This document shows positions 17,848 to 27,328 of a stretch of 49,701 nt of DNA, piece after piece. This stretch comes from Gammaproteobacteria bacterium (GTDB lineage Bacteria > Pseudomonadota > Gammaproteobacteria > Coxiellales > Coxiellaceae): positions 1 to 49,701 of the forward strand of contig JAHFRQ010000016.1 in the NCBI GenBank assembly GCA_023266215.1, given 5' to 3'. The translations under genes were made by a program, and so were the position numbers. Position 1 is the stretch's first letter. Every line of letters starts with the position of its first letter. The notes beneath the pieces were generated by a model. It was given only the letters and a program-made list of their open reading frames with translations, was not told the DNA's origin and did no database searches.

Positions 17848-19406
17848 TCATTCTTCGATTGCAACGTGCGCAAACTGCTTTGTACGAAGCATTTTATATT
17901 GCCTGGATTGGTTTAACGCAAGCAGCGGCAAATAGCTATGCAATTAAAACTGCTGTAATGCCGTACTTGTATCTTTCAAAAATAAATTCTGACGATCAGC
18001 ATATTGATGGCTGGGGATTGTTTGAAGTCGCATTTGATTTTATTGTCATATCCACTTTTTCTGTGCAAACGGCATCCGCAGCGACCTTGCCGCGCGCCTA
18101 CGGGAAATATACAAAAGAAAATGATCCTGAAAAAAGAGAAAGATTGCGTCTTGCGTTGCTTGCGCAATTTGCCAATAGTCTGCTGTATTCTTGGTTTTTT
18201 GCAATCCCGGTGACCGGGTTTTCACTTTTTTATTCGGAAAGTTTATTAACACGTTTCGGACCACTTTTGGGGTATTCTGATCCTGAAGTTATTAAAATTG
18301 CATCTAGCGTATTGCGTCCGCTTGCATTGATGATGCCCTTCGTCATGACCGGAGCCATTGCGCGCATGGTGATTCGCTCCTGTAAATTTTATTCTATTTT
18401 TTTATTTGGACCGCCGATTTTGTTTTTATTTCTCGTATTGGCTAGAATAACTGCGTTTGATTTGAAGATGGGTTTAAACGCGGTTTTGTTTTGTTATATT
18501 GCAGAAGCCGCTGCCGGCTGTTCGCTTTACACAGGTTATTTTTTACATAAAAAAGAATTAGCATTTTTTCGCACAACAGATATTTTTTATCTTAAATTTT
18601 CAAAAGATGAAAAATACAAAAACTTTCAAAGTTTTTTGCAATTTTTAAAATTGGGCAGCATGACTTTTTTGGAAACATTTACCAATTATTTTTTTTGGCT
18701 TTTCATGGCTACGCAATCTAAATCACTGGGTGTGCCATCACAAACTGCATTCGCACTACTGTTGGGTGCGCAATGGATTGTTGATTTAAGCGCAGCCGCC
18801 AATGCGCTTTCAGGTTCTATTGAGTTGAATGACAAAATAACAGATCCCCAAAAAACAGCGGCAGATGTGAATAGAATAGCGCGAGTGAGTGTGATGGTAT
18901 CTGGCATCGTCGGCGCAATCATTCCGATGACTGTCCTGTGTTCACCATCTGCTTTCTTGTCGCTTTCCGGCAATCAGGATCCTGATGTTGCAGAGAAATT
19001 ACGCGCGATTGTTTTGCCAATGGTAATAGCCATTATTTTAAATCCAATGAATCTTGCAAAATCCTATCAGTGCAGAGCGATGAAAAATTTTCGAGATCCT
19101 GCTATAGCGCGTATTGTTTCGTTAATTCTGGGTGCTATCGCGGGATATATTTTGGCATTTCCGCTAGGATTTCAAGAAATGGGTCTTGCAGCGGGCTGTG
19201 CGCTGGGTATGATGCTGATGCAGATATTGCTACACTTTGCTTGGAGAAAATGTTTAGACGCGGTCTCTCAAGAAAAGCAAGCTTCAAGAAAAAGTGAAAG
19301 CCCGAGGTTATTGTTCAGTGAAAACTCAAGCAGTATTTTTTCTCTCAATACGACTGAATTAGATCAAGGGTCACCGACCAGTACGCTCAATTTAGTTATT
19401 AGCTAA
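17844..19406 (+). CDS. MATE-like multidrug/solute exporter, copy 1
   Basis: Encodes 520 aa with about twelve hydrophobic segments in two halves. The arrangement and length suggest the MATE/MOP superfamily; similarity is loose and no exact signature is claimed. It begins at GTG within the secF stop codon and ends overlapping the DUF4143 ATPase stop on the other strand by 15 nt. The soluble C-terminal tail (about 40 residues, serine-rich) is unusual for the family. Expected in the inner membrane; the substrate is unknown. A second such protein lies at 20834-22519. Confidence 0.65.
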   Translation: MIILRLQRAQTALYEAFYIAWIGLTQAAANSYAIKTAVMPYLYLSKINSDDQHIDGWGLFEVAFDFIVISTFSVQTASAATLPRAYGKYTKENDPEKRERLRLALLAQFANSLLYSWFFAIPVTGFSLFYSESLLTRFGPLLGYSDPEVIKIASSVLRPLALMMPFVMTGAIARMVIRSCKFYSIFLFGPPILFLFLVLARITAFDLKMGLNAVLFCYIAEAAAGCSLYTGYFLHKKELAFFRTTDIFYLKFSKDEKYKNFQSFLQFLKLGSMTFLETFTNYFFWLFMATQSKSLGVPSQTAFALLLGAQWIVDLSAAANALSGSIELNDKITDPQKTAADVNRIARVSVMVSGIVGAIIPMTVLCSPSAFLSLSGNQDPDVAEKLRAIVLPMVIAIILNPMNLAKSYQCRAMKNFRDPAIARIVSLILGAIAGYILAFPLGFQEMGLAAGCALGMMLMQILLHFAWRKCLDAVSQEKQASRKSESPRLLFSENSSSIFSLNTTELDQGSPTSTLNLVIS

Positions 19407-20714
19407 CAACCGCTGCAGCTCACTCATCATATACAACGGCACAGAAAGAATATTATTTTCAAAAGAGAGTGGCAAGGTTGAAACGCGCACGCCAATTTTG
19501 CTGTTATGATCAATTAAAAATTGTTGCAACGATTTTAATCTTCCGACTTTGCCAGACTTTACTTCAAGCGGAAAAATACTTTTACCATTGCTTATAATAT
19601 AATCGACTTCCGCATTGCCATGACCATCGCGCGCCCAAAAATAGAGTTTTGCCTTTTCGTAAGAGGGTGAATAAGCCAATAATTCTTGACCGACAAATTG
19701 CTCTGTTAACGCACCTTGATTTTGTAACATAAAATCATCTTGCAATAATAATTGCACATCCAGTTTATTGGCGCGCTTTACCAGTCCCACATCCACAAAA
19801 TTTAATTTGAATTTTTTGTCATTGACTGTCGCATCCAGCGGAATACCCGTCGCTGCAGTGGCATGAATGCGCTGAATAACATTGGCTGATTCTAAGGCAT
19901 CTAGCGCATCTTTTAATTCTCTTGAGCGTGAATCAGGATCAATTTTATTATATTTAATTTGCTGGCCAATTAACAATGGCACTTGCCGAAAACAATGACG
20001 CAAATAAATTGGATTGGCAACGGTGTGATAGTGCGAAAAATCTCTTTCATACGTTTCAAGCACGCCGGCTTGAATAATTTGCGCTTGCTGCAGGTTTTGC
20101 TCCGCTTCATAATGCTGCAAAACAGCTGGCATACCGCCGAGCCATAAATAGATTTTTAATTGCTTCATTAAGTGATTATGAATAGCTTCTGGCAGTGGTT
20201 TTTCAACCGATGCTTTTTCTAAATGATCTATCGCTTGTGGATTGCATGATTGTAAAAATTCTTTAAAAGACAGCGGATATAAATATAAAAATAAAACACG
20301 ACCCACCGGCATGCGAAAAGTTGCTTGATTCAATACGAGCTCGAGCAATGAACCTGCGCCAATAACATGCAAGCCTGGCATTTTTTCCTTGAAATAACGT
20401 AGCGCGCGGATTGCATCGGGGCAATCTTGAATTTCATCTAAAAATAATAGTGTTTCCCCTTGCGTGATCGTTTTTGTTGCCATCACTTCAATTGCATTGC
20501 AAATTTCAATTGGATCTAAAGTTTGGAAACAGGTTTTATATTCAGGATTCAATTCAAAATTAATGGTAATAATATTGTTAAAGTATTTTTTACCAAATGA
20601 TTCGATCAAATAAGATTTGCCAACTTGTCTTGCGCCGCGAATCAGTATCGGCACCCGCAATTTTCCGACTCTCCAGGCATTCAGTTCTTTTTCAAGCTGT
20701 CTGTGTAATTCCAT
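19392..20714 (-). CDS. AAA_14/DUF4143 ATPase, locus 2
   Basis: Encodes 440 aa. Walker A is RGARQVGKSYL (about residues 25-35) and Walker B is LLFLDEIQDCPDAI (about 89-102), followed by 'GAGSLLELVL'. The C-terminal DUF4143 region ends with a PD-(D/E)XK-like stretch: 'NAEVDYIISNG' followed by 'FPLEVKSGK'. The function of the family is not established. It sits between two MATE-like genes. Two palindromes lie 20-74 bp upstream, the same architecture as locus 1 but with another sequence. Confidence 0.9.
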   Translation of the reverse strand: MELHRQLEKELNAWRVGKLRVPILIRGARQVGKSYLIESFGKKYFNNIITINFELNPEYKTCFQTLDPIEICNAIEVMATKTITQGETLLFLDEIQDCPDAIRALRYFKEKMPGLHVIGAGSLLELVLNQATFRMPVGRVLFLYLYPLSFKEFLQSCNPQAIDHLEKASVEKPLPEAIHNHLMKQLKIYLWLGGMPAVLQHYEAEQNLQQAQIIQAGVLETYERDFSHYHTVANPIYLRHCFRQVPLLIGQQIKYNKIDPDSRSRELKDALDALESANVIQRIHATAATGIPLDATVNDKKFKLNFVDVGLVKRANKLDVQLLLQDDFMLQNQGALTEQFVGQELLAYSPSYEKAKLYFWARDGHGNAEVDYIISNGKSIFPLEVKSGKVGRLKSLQQFLIDHNSKIGVRVSTLPLSFENNILSVPLYMMSELQRLLANN

Positions 20715-20733
20715 GGTCTTCCTCGGTTTGGCT

Positions 20734-20788
20734 ATAATAGCATCCTATTATGACATAGTTTGGCTAAAATAGGATCCTATTTTAGCCA
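20734..20788. promoter_or_regulatory. tandem palindromic operators of DUF4143 locus 2
   Basis: Site 1 (20734-20751) has arms ATAATAG and CTATTAT around CATC. Site 2 (20761-20788) is a perfect 28-bp palindrome whose half is TGGCTAAAATAGGA. Centres are 32 bp apart. Site 1 is flanked by TTGGCTA, as is site 2, and a further half-site TTTTAGCCA lies at 20813-20821. The cluster ends 20 bp before the ATG of the ATPase gene on the minus strand. Confidence 0.75.
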
Positions 20789-20833
20789 TTTATGGAGAAA
20801 ATCAGGTGGGTGTTTTAGCCAAAAGTAATTATT

Positions 20834-22519
20834 TCAAGGGGTTGAAGCTACTGGATAGGTTTCATCATCACCGCTGCTGCTGCTAGTCCTAACGCTTATT
20901 GTGTCCAAGCTGTTTTCAGCCGATACGCGAGGCTTTTGTTCTCTATCGCCAAACAGGTCCCACAAACAACAAGATTTAGCTTCAAAATTGGCTGGCTCAC
21001 CAGTTAATTTATTAATTTCTTTTTGATCTATTGCAATTGATCGATACAGCATGATTACATTGATTATTGCTGCTATAGCAATCATCACGGTACGAATAAT
21101 AAACATTGAAATAACGGTTTCATTATTATCTTTTTTCATTGACACTACATAATTCAATGGAATACCAGCGAATGTCATTAAACCAAATGAAATAATATTG
21201 GGCGTTAAGATTTTATTCCAGGTATTCAAAAGACATGCTGATATAATTCTAACAGCATCAAAAACCAGGCCTACCACATTAATCCATAGAAGCGTATTGG
21301 CAAGATCATGTATATCGCTAACAATAGGCATCGTTTCTGATAATGTCCTTGTTGCAGACAAGTCGACAGATTTATTTAATGTTGCGCCGGGAATAAATAA
21401 ATCAATAATATCATTTGCAAAAAAAAGTAAAATGACGGAGCTTGCGGCATTCAGTGTCACACCGACGGCCAATGATTTGATGGATGTTCTTGCAATACTT
21501 TTCTGAAGAACGCGCATCTCATTTAACATTTCCGCATCTCTGCTTGGCATAAACCCATCTATTAATGTTGTTAATCTCGAATGCTTTATCGCCAGAATCA
21601 TATTTCCGCCCTGACCAATTCCTTGGGAAAGCAGATTGAAAAAATTCATTAATTGCAAAGAAGGATTCATAGCGGCAAGATTAGTATCGGCCATTTTTCC
21701 GAGAATAAAGGCAATGGCCATGATATTTCCCCACTCGGTGATTTTTTGCAAAGACATTTGCAGGCCGAGCGTTGAGAGTGATTTTAAATGCATACTTGAA
21801 GTAGTTTTTATATTATTCAAGCTTAATATAGCAAGTTTCTTGAATTCTTCAAATTTTGCTCTTTTAAGCCAGCATTCCATTCCAATGTAACTTAGCCATG
21901 GAGCAATGGCGTTACCAATGCCAATACCTTCTACTCCTAGGTTCAGGCTATCGACGAAAAAATAACTAAAAATAACCGCTGGAATTCTATAAGCAATTGT
22001 TGAGATAAGCTGTGATTTCCAGTCGCCTGCTTGAAAGGCAATTTGCCCGGTTGTGATTAATGCCAGTGATGGAAAAGTCCCAAGTCCGGACCAAAATAAA
22101 TAAGTAAATGCATCGCTTGCTGTACTGCTAGAAAATAATTCCGGAAAAATAAAATAACTTGCGCCATAAGCAATACTGGAAAACAGTGTTAATATCGCTG
22201 TTAGGACATAAGAGGCTACAACAATTTCACTGGCTTTAGCATAGTCGCCTTTACCTATCGCGCGTCCCAGCAGGACGCCGCTACTGAGTAATGCACCACT
22301 GCAGACATTTCGAAACAAAGATTGATACGTGGTGCTGAGCGAGCAAGCCGCATTGGCTCCGAGGGCAATCATCATAAGACAATTTACTGTCGTGTTAAAA
22401 GAAGTAAGAACCGTGCCAATTCCGCTCGAGGTTACTTTAACGGTAGCGGATTGTTTTGGTTGATTTGTGTGAGCAGCAGGAATTAATAGAGATACCTCGG
22501 AGTCATTTTGTCTTGTCAT
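20834..22519 (-). CDS. MATE-like exporter, copy 2
   Basis: Encodes 561 aa with about twelve hydrophobic segments. 'GVLLGRAIGKGDYAKA' in the first half and 'GLQMSLQKITEWGNIMAIAFILG' in the second are MATE-like. A long serine-rich soluble C-terminal tail is shared with copy 1. It begins 18 bp after suhB in the same direction, so the two are probably one transcript. The substrate is unknown. Confidence 0.7.
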   Translation of the reverse strand: MTRQNDSEVSLLIPAAHTNQPKQSATVKVTSSGIGTVLTSFNTTVNCLMMIALGANAACSLSTTYQSLFRNVCSGALLSSGVLLGRAIGKGDYAKASEIVVASYVLTAILTLFSSIAYGASYFIFPELFSSSTASDAFTYLFWSGLGTFPSLALITTGQIAFQAGDWKSQLISTIAYRIPAVIFSYFFVDSLNLGVEGIGIGNAIAPWLSYIGMECWLKRAKFEEFKKLAILSLNNIKTTSSMHLKSLSTLGLQMSLQKITEWGNIMAIAFILGKMADTNLAAMNPSLQLMNFFNLLSQGIGQGGNMILAIKHSRLTTLIDGFMPSRDAEMLNEMRVLQKSIARTSIKSLAVGVTLNAASSVILLFFANDIIDLFIPGATLNKSVDLSATRTLSETMPIVSDIHDLANTLLWINVVGLVFDAVRIISACLLNTWNKILTPNIISFGLMTFAGIPLNYVVSMKKDNNETVISMFIIRTVMIAIAAIINVIMLYRSIAIDQKEINKLTGEPANFEAKSCCLWDLFGDREQKPRVSAENSLDTISVRTSSSSGDDETYPVASTP

Positions 22520-22537
22520 AATAATACTGCGCCTTAT

Positions 22538-23323
22538 TTATGTTTCTTGAATAATGCTCAGCAATTCCTTTTGAACTTTTGTGTTACCTGCAACGACGTT
22601 GCCGTTATTTAAGTAACGCTCACCCCCTGTGAAATCCGTAATAGCGCCGCCGGCCTCGCGAATTAAGAGCGCGCCCGCTGCAACATCCCAAGGTTTTAGG
22701 CCCGCTTCCCAGAAGCCATCTAACTTTCCTGATGCAACATAAGCTAAATCTAATGCCGCAGCGCCACCGCGACGCAAGGCACTGGCTTGTGTGTAAATAG
22801 CCTCAAATTTATTTAAGTGCGCCTTGCAAAGCGCTTTGTCGTGATAAGGAAAGCCTGTGCCGATCAGTGCACTGGATAGCTTGTTCGCTTCACTGACACG
22901 AATGCGGCGACTGTTAAGATAAGATCCTTGACCGCGCGTGCCTGTAAACAAATCTTGACGGACGGGGTCATAAACTAAGGCCAATTCAACGCGGCCCTTT
23001 TGCAATAAGGCAATTGAGATACAAAAATGAGGATAGCCATGCAAAAAGTTGCGTGTGCCATCGAGCGGATCGATCAGCCAGCAAAAATCGTCTTGGTGTC
23101 CATTAAGCTCTCCGCTTTCTTCTGCCAAAATGGAATGGCCAGGATAAGCCTTGCGAATGGTTTCAATAATGACCTGCTCAGATTGCTGATCGGCTTCTGT
23201 TACAAAGTCGTTCTGTGATTTTTCAGTAATTTCAATTCTATCTAATTGATCCATATGACGAATAATGATTTTACTCGCCGCACGCGCAGCCTGAATCGCG
23301 ATATTTAACATCGGATGAACCAT
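22538..23323 (-). CDS. suhB: inositol-1-monophosphatase family protein SuhB
   Basis: Encodes 261 aa. Metal-binding motifs are complete: 'ILAEESGE', 'WLIDPLDGTRNFLHGYPHF' and 'KPWDVAAGALLIREAGG'. In enterobacteria SuhB also joins rRNA antitermination complexes; whether it does so here is not visible. Length matches E. coli SuhB (267 aa). Confidence 0.94.
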   Translation of the reverse strand: MVHPMLNIAIQAARAASKIIIRHMDQLDRIEITEKSQNDFVTEADQQSEQVIIETIRKAYPGHSILAEESGELNGHQDDFCWLIDPLDGTRNFLHGYPHFCISIALLQKGRVELALVYDPVRQDLFTGTRGQGSYLNSRRIRVSEANKLSSALIGTGFPYHDKALCKAHLNKFEAIYTQASALRRGGAAALDLAYVASGKLDGFWEAGLKPWDVAAGALLIREAGGAITDFTGGERYLNNGNVVAGNTKVQKELLSIIQET

Positions 23324-23414
23324 GACGACACCTTTTTAATGAGCAACTTTAAGGGCGCAGCATAGCAAAAATATTGGATTTGTAACAGAGTAACAGAATT
23401 AATGGTTGTTTTTT

Positions 23415-24164
23415 CTAAAAAGCATACGCCAGTCTCAATGCGTAAACAGGCGTTGTGACAGTAGTCCCGCTTTGTCTCATGGGGGCTGCAAATGCAGCGC
23501 TATTGGGATAACTCCCAGTGATGACCCATTGTATATATGGCGTGAAAATCCATGATCGAGTTATTTTGTATGGAAAATCAATTTCTGCAGTTGAAGTAAT
23601 GGCGTCAATTTTAGGTGAGTTATTGCTTGCATAAAAGCCTTTTCCATACAAATTAGTAATTTGATACCCTGCGAAATATTGAGCAAAAATTGAAAAAACG
23701 TCATTGATTTTCATGGCCAGCTTTAAACCCAAATAGGTGGTAAAGCTATCTGAATCAATTTCATTTCCCAGGGTATCTTTGTATGCAGCAACAGTATTGG
23801 TGAGATATTGTAGTCTTGTAAACGGCATTAAAATTATCGCGGAGTTTATTTGAATATTATAACCCAGAATGCCGACGCCACCCGCTCCGTTCAGGTTTTG
23901 TTGGTTTGAAGTGGGCGGAAGCGAGCCTGATTGCGCTGTCGTAATCAAATTATGAATGTAATAACCGCGCAATTCATAAAAAATATGATTATCTAATAGA
24001 TGATTAAAAAACAAATATCCATTGACATAGTTTGCGCGCTCTTCAAAAGTCGCGCCAACTTGGCTTTTTTTGGAATTGGCTAAAGTCGCTGAGTCAGCTG
24101 CCATCGCAGGTGTGCAGAAAAGCAAAAAAAGTAGTATCGCAATAGATATAAAGGTTTTTTTCAT
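23415..24164 (-). CDS. putative outer-membrane beta-barrel protein
   Basis: Encodes 249 aa with a clear signal peptide (MKKTFISIAILLFLLFCTPAMAA, cleavage after AMA). The mature part alternates polar and apolar residues and ends in 'ALRLAYAF', the aromatic C-terminus expected for assembly by BamA. The family is not recognised; about ten to twelve strands would fit the length. It is monocistronic, after suhB but on its own promoter. Confidence 0.7.
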   Translation of the reverse strand: MKKTFISIAILLFLLFCTPAMAADSATLANSKKSQVGATFEERANYVNGYLFFNHLLDNHIFYELRGYYIHNLITTAQSGSLPPTSNQQNLNGAGGVGILGYNIQINSAIILMPFTRLQYLTNTVAAYKDTLGNEIDSDSFTTYLGLKLAMKINDVFSIFAQYFAGYQITNLYGKGFYASNNSPKIDAITSTAEIDFPYKITRSWIFTPYIQWVITGSYPNSAAFAAPMRQSGTTVTTPVYALRLAYAF

Positions 24165-24324
24165 TCCCGCCTCTTCCTTGAAAGTATGAAAATAATTACA
24201 TTAACCGCATGCAGCATAGCAAAAATATATCTTTTAAAACAGAAGAGAGCATGAAACTTGTAAGATAATCTGATATCGTGCTTAATTGAGGTAAGCAACG
24301 CAGTATGGATGCGCGTTTCTGAAA

Positions 24325-25350
24325 ATGGATTTCACTATGCTTAGGTTTTCAACAATATCTGATGCTATTTGCTATGGCCTGGGATTCATAGTATTGCTGC
24401 TCGGCCTTATTGTCATGATTGGCTGGTATGGTCACAATGTTGCGTTAATTCAAATATCGCTTAATTTTCCACCGATGCAATTTAACAGCGCGCTTTGCTT
24501 TTTTTTATCAGGCGCGAGCTTACTGCTTTGCCAAAATAGTCGTTTGAAAATTTCAGGGTGGCTTGGCATCCTTGTTTTTCTAGTTGGATGCATTACGTTG
24601 TCTCAATATATTTTTCACACCAATATCGGCCTGGATCAATTGCTGATGCAGGCGTACATTAAAAAAAAATCGGCCTTTCCTGGCAGAATGGCACCCAATA
24701 CAGCCATTTGTTTTATTTTCTCAGGATTAATGCTTGCGTTAAATTGTTTTTTAAAAGAAAAAAAATGGGCTTGCTACTCGGCGCTATTTTTAAATATTGT
24801 CATTGGATTTTTAGGGTTGATTTCTATTTTAGGCTATATATTTAATATTCAAGCCATTTACAGTTGGGGCAATTTTACTGGCATGGCTGTTCATACAGCA
24901 GTAGGATTTCTTTTATTGTCACTGGCCAGCTTTTCATTAATTTTTCAAAATTTTATAAAGTACCAAGCAAAAGATAGCTATTTTTTGGTTATTTTGGTCG
25001 GCTCAATGAGCCTTATTTTGTTTATTATTTCCTGGCAAGTATTGGTTTCCTATCAAAGTGGAATACTCAAATATGTGATTGAAAGAGAATTAGTGTACGG
25101 ACAATCTGAAATGTTTCACACACTAAATGAAAAGTTTATTGCCATTAATCGCTTGTTCTTACGTGCTAATCAAAATAAAAAAAATCAAAGTATAATATAT
25201 GAAAATGATGTTAAAAATTATTTTTTAGATTATCAAAGCCTAAATAGTATTGTTATAAAAAATAGCACTGGAAAACTACAATTTTTTTCGCGTGATGATA
25301 GTTTAAAAAATATAACAGAAAAAATTATAATGCCTGTCTTGTCATGCTAA
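24325..25350 (+). CDS. N-terminal membrane sensor half of a split histidine kinase
   Basis: Encodes 341 aa with seven or eight membrane segments (up to about residue 215), one more helix (about 219-240), and then the start of an extracytoplasmic domain that stops abruptly at '...IIMPVLSC'. The next reading frame, in -1 phase, carries the rest of that domain, a closing membrane helix and the kinase. The two were almost certainly one gene. The frames can be joined only between 25302 and 25347, where A6 runs lie. Confidence 0.7.
   Translation: MDFTMLRFSTISDAICYGLGFIVLLLGLIVMIGWYGHNVALIQISLNFPPMQFNSALCFFLSGASLLLCQNSRLKISGWLGILVFLVGCITLSQYIFHTNIGLDQLLMQAYIKKKSAFPGRMAPNTAICFIFSGLMLALNCFLKEKKWACYSALFLNIVIGFLGLISILGYIFNIQAIYSWGNFTGMAVHTAVGFLLLSLASFSLIFQNFIKYQAKDSYFLVILVGSMSLILFIISWQVLVSYQSGILKYVIERELVYGQSEMFHTLNEKFIAINRLFLRANQNKKNQSIIYENDVKNYFLDYQSLNSIVIKNSTGKLQFFSRDDSLKNITEKIIMPVLSC
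25305..25311 (+). other. A_AAA_AAT slippery heptamer at the frame junction
   Basis: In the reading frame of the upstream gene the codons are TTA AAA AAT, so the heptamer A_AAA_AAT is correctly phased for -1 slippage into the downstream frame. That frame is open from 25302. A second A6 run (25319-25324) is not in slippery phase. No Shine-Dalgarno-like spur or strong downstream hairpin is obvious. A one-base loss in the A-run is the simpler reading. Confidence 0.4.
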
Positions 25351-26879
25351 AAAATAAAAATCAAGAAAATATTAGCGAGAAATTAGTGTTGGTTATTAAT
25401 GATGAACTAGTTTGTCTTGATCAAAAAGAAACAGGTGATGTGGCTATTTTTGACACAAAAAAATTCTTTAAACGCTCTTTTGATCACCCGATTTGGCTGC
25501 CCTATGGTATAACGCTAGAGGCAAACAACATCATTATTTTTGAGAAGCCGTTGGTTACAGGTGACTTTTTTAAAGCTCAGTGGACTATTTCAAAAGAATT
25601 TAAAACGCTCGGTGAAAAATGGAATTTAGCAATTTGGTTAAATGAAAATGGCGTAAATGAAAGATCTTCATGGATTCCAATAATATTTTTATTGTTTGGG
25701 CTTATCATCAGCACGATGTTAACTGTTATGATACGATTATGGCAGCTTAGTATTTTAAAAAATAAACTACTGGAACAGTATGGTGTTTTATTTAATTCAA
25801 TGGACGAAGGATTTTGCATTATCGAAATGATTTTTGATCAAAATCAAAAACCCATTGATTGGATTTATTTAAAAATAAACCCTTCGTTTGAAAAGCAAAC
25901 AGGCTTAAAGAACGTGCAAGATAAAAAAGTCAGCGAAGTCATTTCGAACCTTGAGGCGTATTGGCTTACTGCGTTTGGGAAAGTTGCATTAGGAGGCGAG
26001 GCAGTACGATTTGAAAATTACGCAAAAGAATTGGAACGCTGGTATGAAGTATATGCTTTTAGGTTCAAAGGTGCCGAAAAAAATCAGGTAGCATTATTGT
26101 TTAATGATATTAGCACGCGTAAAAATACTGAAATATTACTTGTAGAAAAGCAAATGGAGCTTGAGCGTTCTAATCTTGAGCTAGATGATTTTGCCTACAT
26201 TGCTTCTCATGATTTAAAAGAACCTTTACGCGGAATTAATAATTTTTCAGGCTTTTTACTTGAAGATTATGCGGATAAGCTAGATAATGACGGTAAAGAA
26301 AAATTGCATATATTGCAAGATCTCAGTATTCGAATGGAAAAATTAATTGATACGCTGTTAACTTATTCTAGAGTGGGACGTGTTGATTTGGCCATTTCAC
26401 CTTGTAATATTAATCAAATTATTCAGGAAAAATTAGATTTTCTTGCAGAGTATATCAAAGAAAAGCATGTTGAAATAACAGTCTGTCAAAATATGCCGAT
26501 CATTCGGTGTGATCAAGCAAGAATAGGTGAAATTTTTCAAAATTTAATTACCAACGCAATAAAATACAATGATCATGACATTAAAACCATAGATATTGAT
26601 GTTAAAGAAAATAACCATGAATATATTTTTTCAGTCAAAGACAATGGCATTGGCATTGCAAAAAAACATCAAGAGCAGGTATTTAAAATATTTAAAAGAT
26701 TGCATGGTAAAAACGAATATGGCGGTGGCACCGGTGCGGGTATGACTATTGTAAAACGCATTGTTGAGCGACATAATGGGAAAATTTGGATGGAATCAGA
26801 ATTAGGTTTTGGCACAACCATGTATTTTAGCATTAGCAAAAATATCAAAAAATCAGGAGAAAATAGTGCGAAACAGTAG
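25344..26879 (+). CDS. sensor histidine kinase, C-terminal part
   Basis: Encodes 511 aa. The first 110 residues are hydrophilic and lack any leading signal, then comes one membrane helix (about 113-136, 'WIPIIFLLFGLIISTMLTVMI'), a PAS domain (about 145-270), HisKA with the phospho-acceptor in 'AYIASHDLKEPLRG', and HATPase_c with 'NLITNAIKYN', 'DNGIGI' and 'GGTGAGMTIVKRIVERHNG'. Starting with an extracytoplasmic domain without an entry helix makes no topological sense unless it is joined to the upstream frame. It overlaps the following receiver gene by 14 nt. Confidence 0.88.
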   Translation: MLKNKNQENISEKLVLVINDELVCLDQKETGDVAIFDTKKFFKRSFDHPIWLPYGITLEANNIIIFEKPLVTGDFFKAQWTISKEFKTLGEKWNLAIWLNENGVNERSSWIPIIFLLFGLIISTMLTVMIRLWQLSILKNKLLEQYGVLFNSMDEGFCIIEMIFDQNQKPIDWIYLKINPSFEKQTGLKNVQDKKVSEVISNLEAYWLTAFGKVALGGEAVRFENYAKELERWYEVYAFRFKGAEKNQVALLFNDISTRKNTEILLVEKQMELERSNLELDDFAYIASHDLKEPLRGINNFSGFLLEDYADKLDNDGKEKLHILQDLSIRMEKLIDTLLTYSRVGRVDLAISPCNINQIIQEKLDFLAEYIKEKHVEITVCQNMPIIRCDQARIGEIFQNLITNAIKYNDHDIKTIDIDVKENNHEYIFSVKDNGIGIAKKHQEQVFKIFKRLHGKNEYGGGTGAGMTIVKRIVERHNGKIWMESELGFGTTMYFSISKNIKKSGENSAKQ

Positions 26880-27321
26880 ACATATTATTCTGTTTGTTGA
26901 GGACAGCGATGAGGATTTTTATACTGCTAAAAGAGCCTTCACTAAAGCGGGCGTTGCCAATGAAATATATCGTTGTGTAGATGGTGAAGATGCGCTTGAT
27001 TATTTGTATCGGCGCGGAAAATACACAGATCGAAGAGTGGCGCCATTACCCAATATGATTTTTTTAGATTTAAATTTACCAAAATTAGATGGAAAAGAAG
27101 TGCTGGCTGTTATCAAAAAAGATTCTCATCTTTGTGATATCCCTGTGGTTATTTTAACGACCTCATCAGATGAGCGTGATATTGAAAAATGTTATGAAGC
27201 GGGCGCCAATAGTTATATTCAAAAACCTGTTGGTTTTGAAAATTTTATGAAAATGGTTCAAGAGCTTAAAAATTATTGGTTCGAAGTGGTTATTTTGCCT
27301 AAAATTGATAATAAGTTATGA
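26866..27321 (+). CDS. Rcp1-type single-domain response regulator
   Basis: Encodes 151 aa from GTG 26866 (AGGAG, 6 nt upstream), overlapping the kinase by 14 nt. It is a receiver only: acidic pocket 'FVEDSDED', phosphoacceptor in 'MIFLDLNLP', switch 'ILTTSS' and Lys in 'YIQKPVGFENF'. The long beta-alpha insert (RRGKYTDRRVAPLP) is typical of Rcp1-like regulators paired with kinases of this HisKA type. It probably relays the phosphoryl group to the next gene's receiver or another target. Confidence 0.92.
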   Translation: MRNSRHIILFVEDSDEDFYTAKRAFTKAGVANEIYRCVDGEDALDYLYRRGKYTDRRVAPLPNMIFLDLNLPKLDGKEVLAVIKKDSHLCDIPVVILTTSSDERDIEKCYEAGANSYIQKPVGFENFMKMVQELKNYWFEVVILPKIDNKL

Positions 27322-27328
27322 GGCGCCT

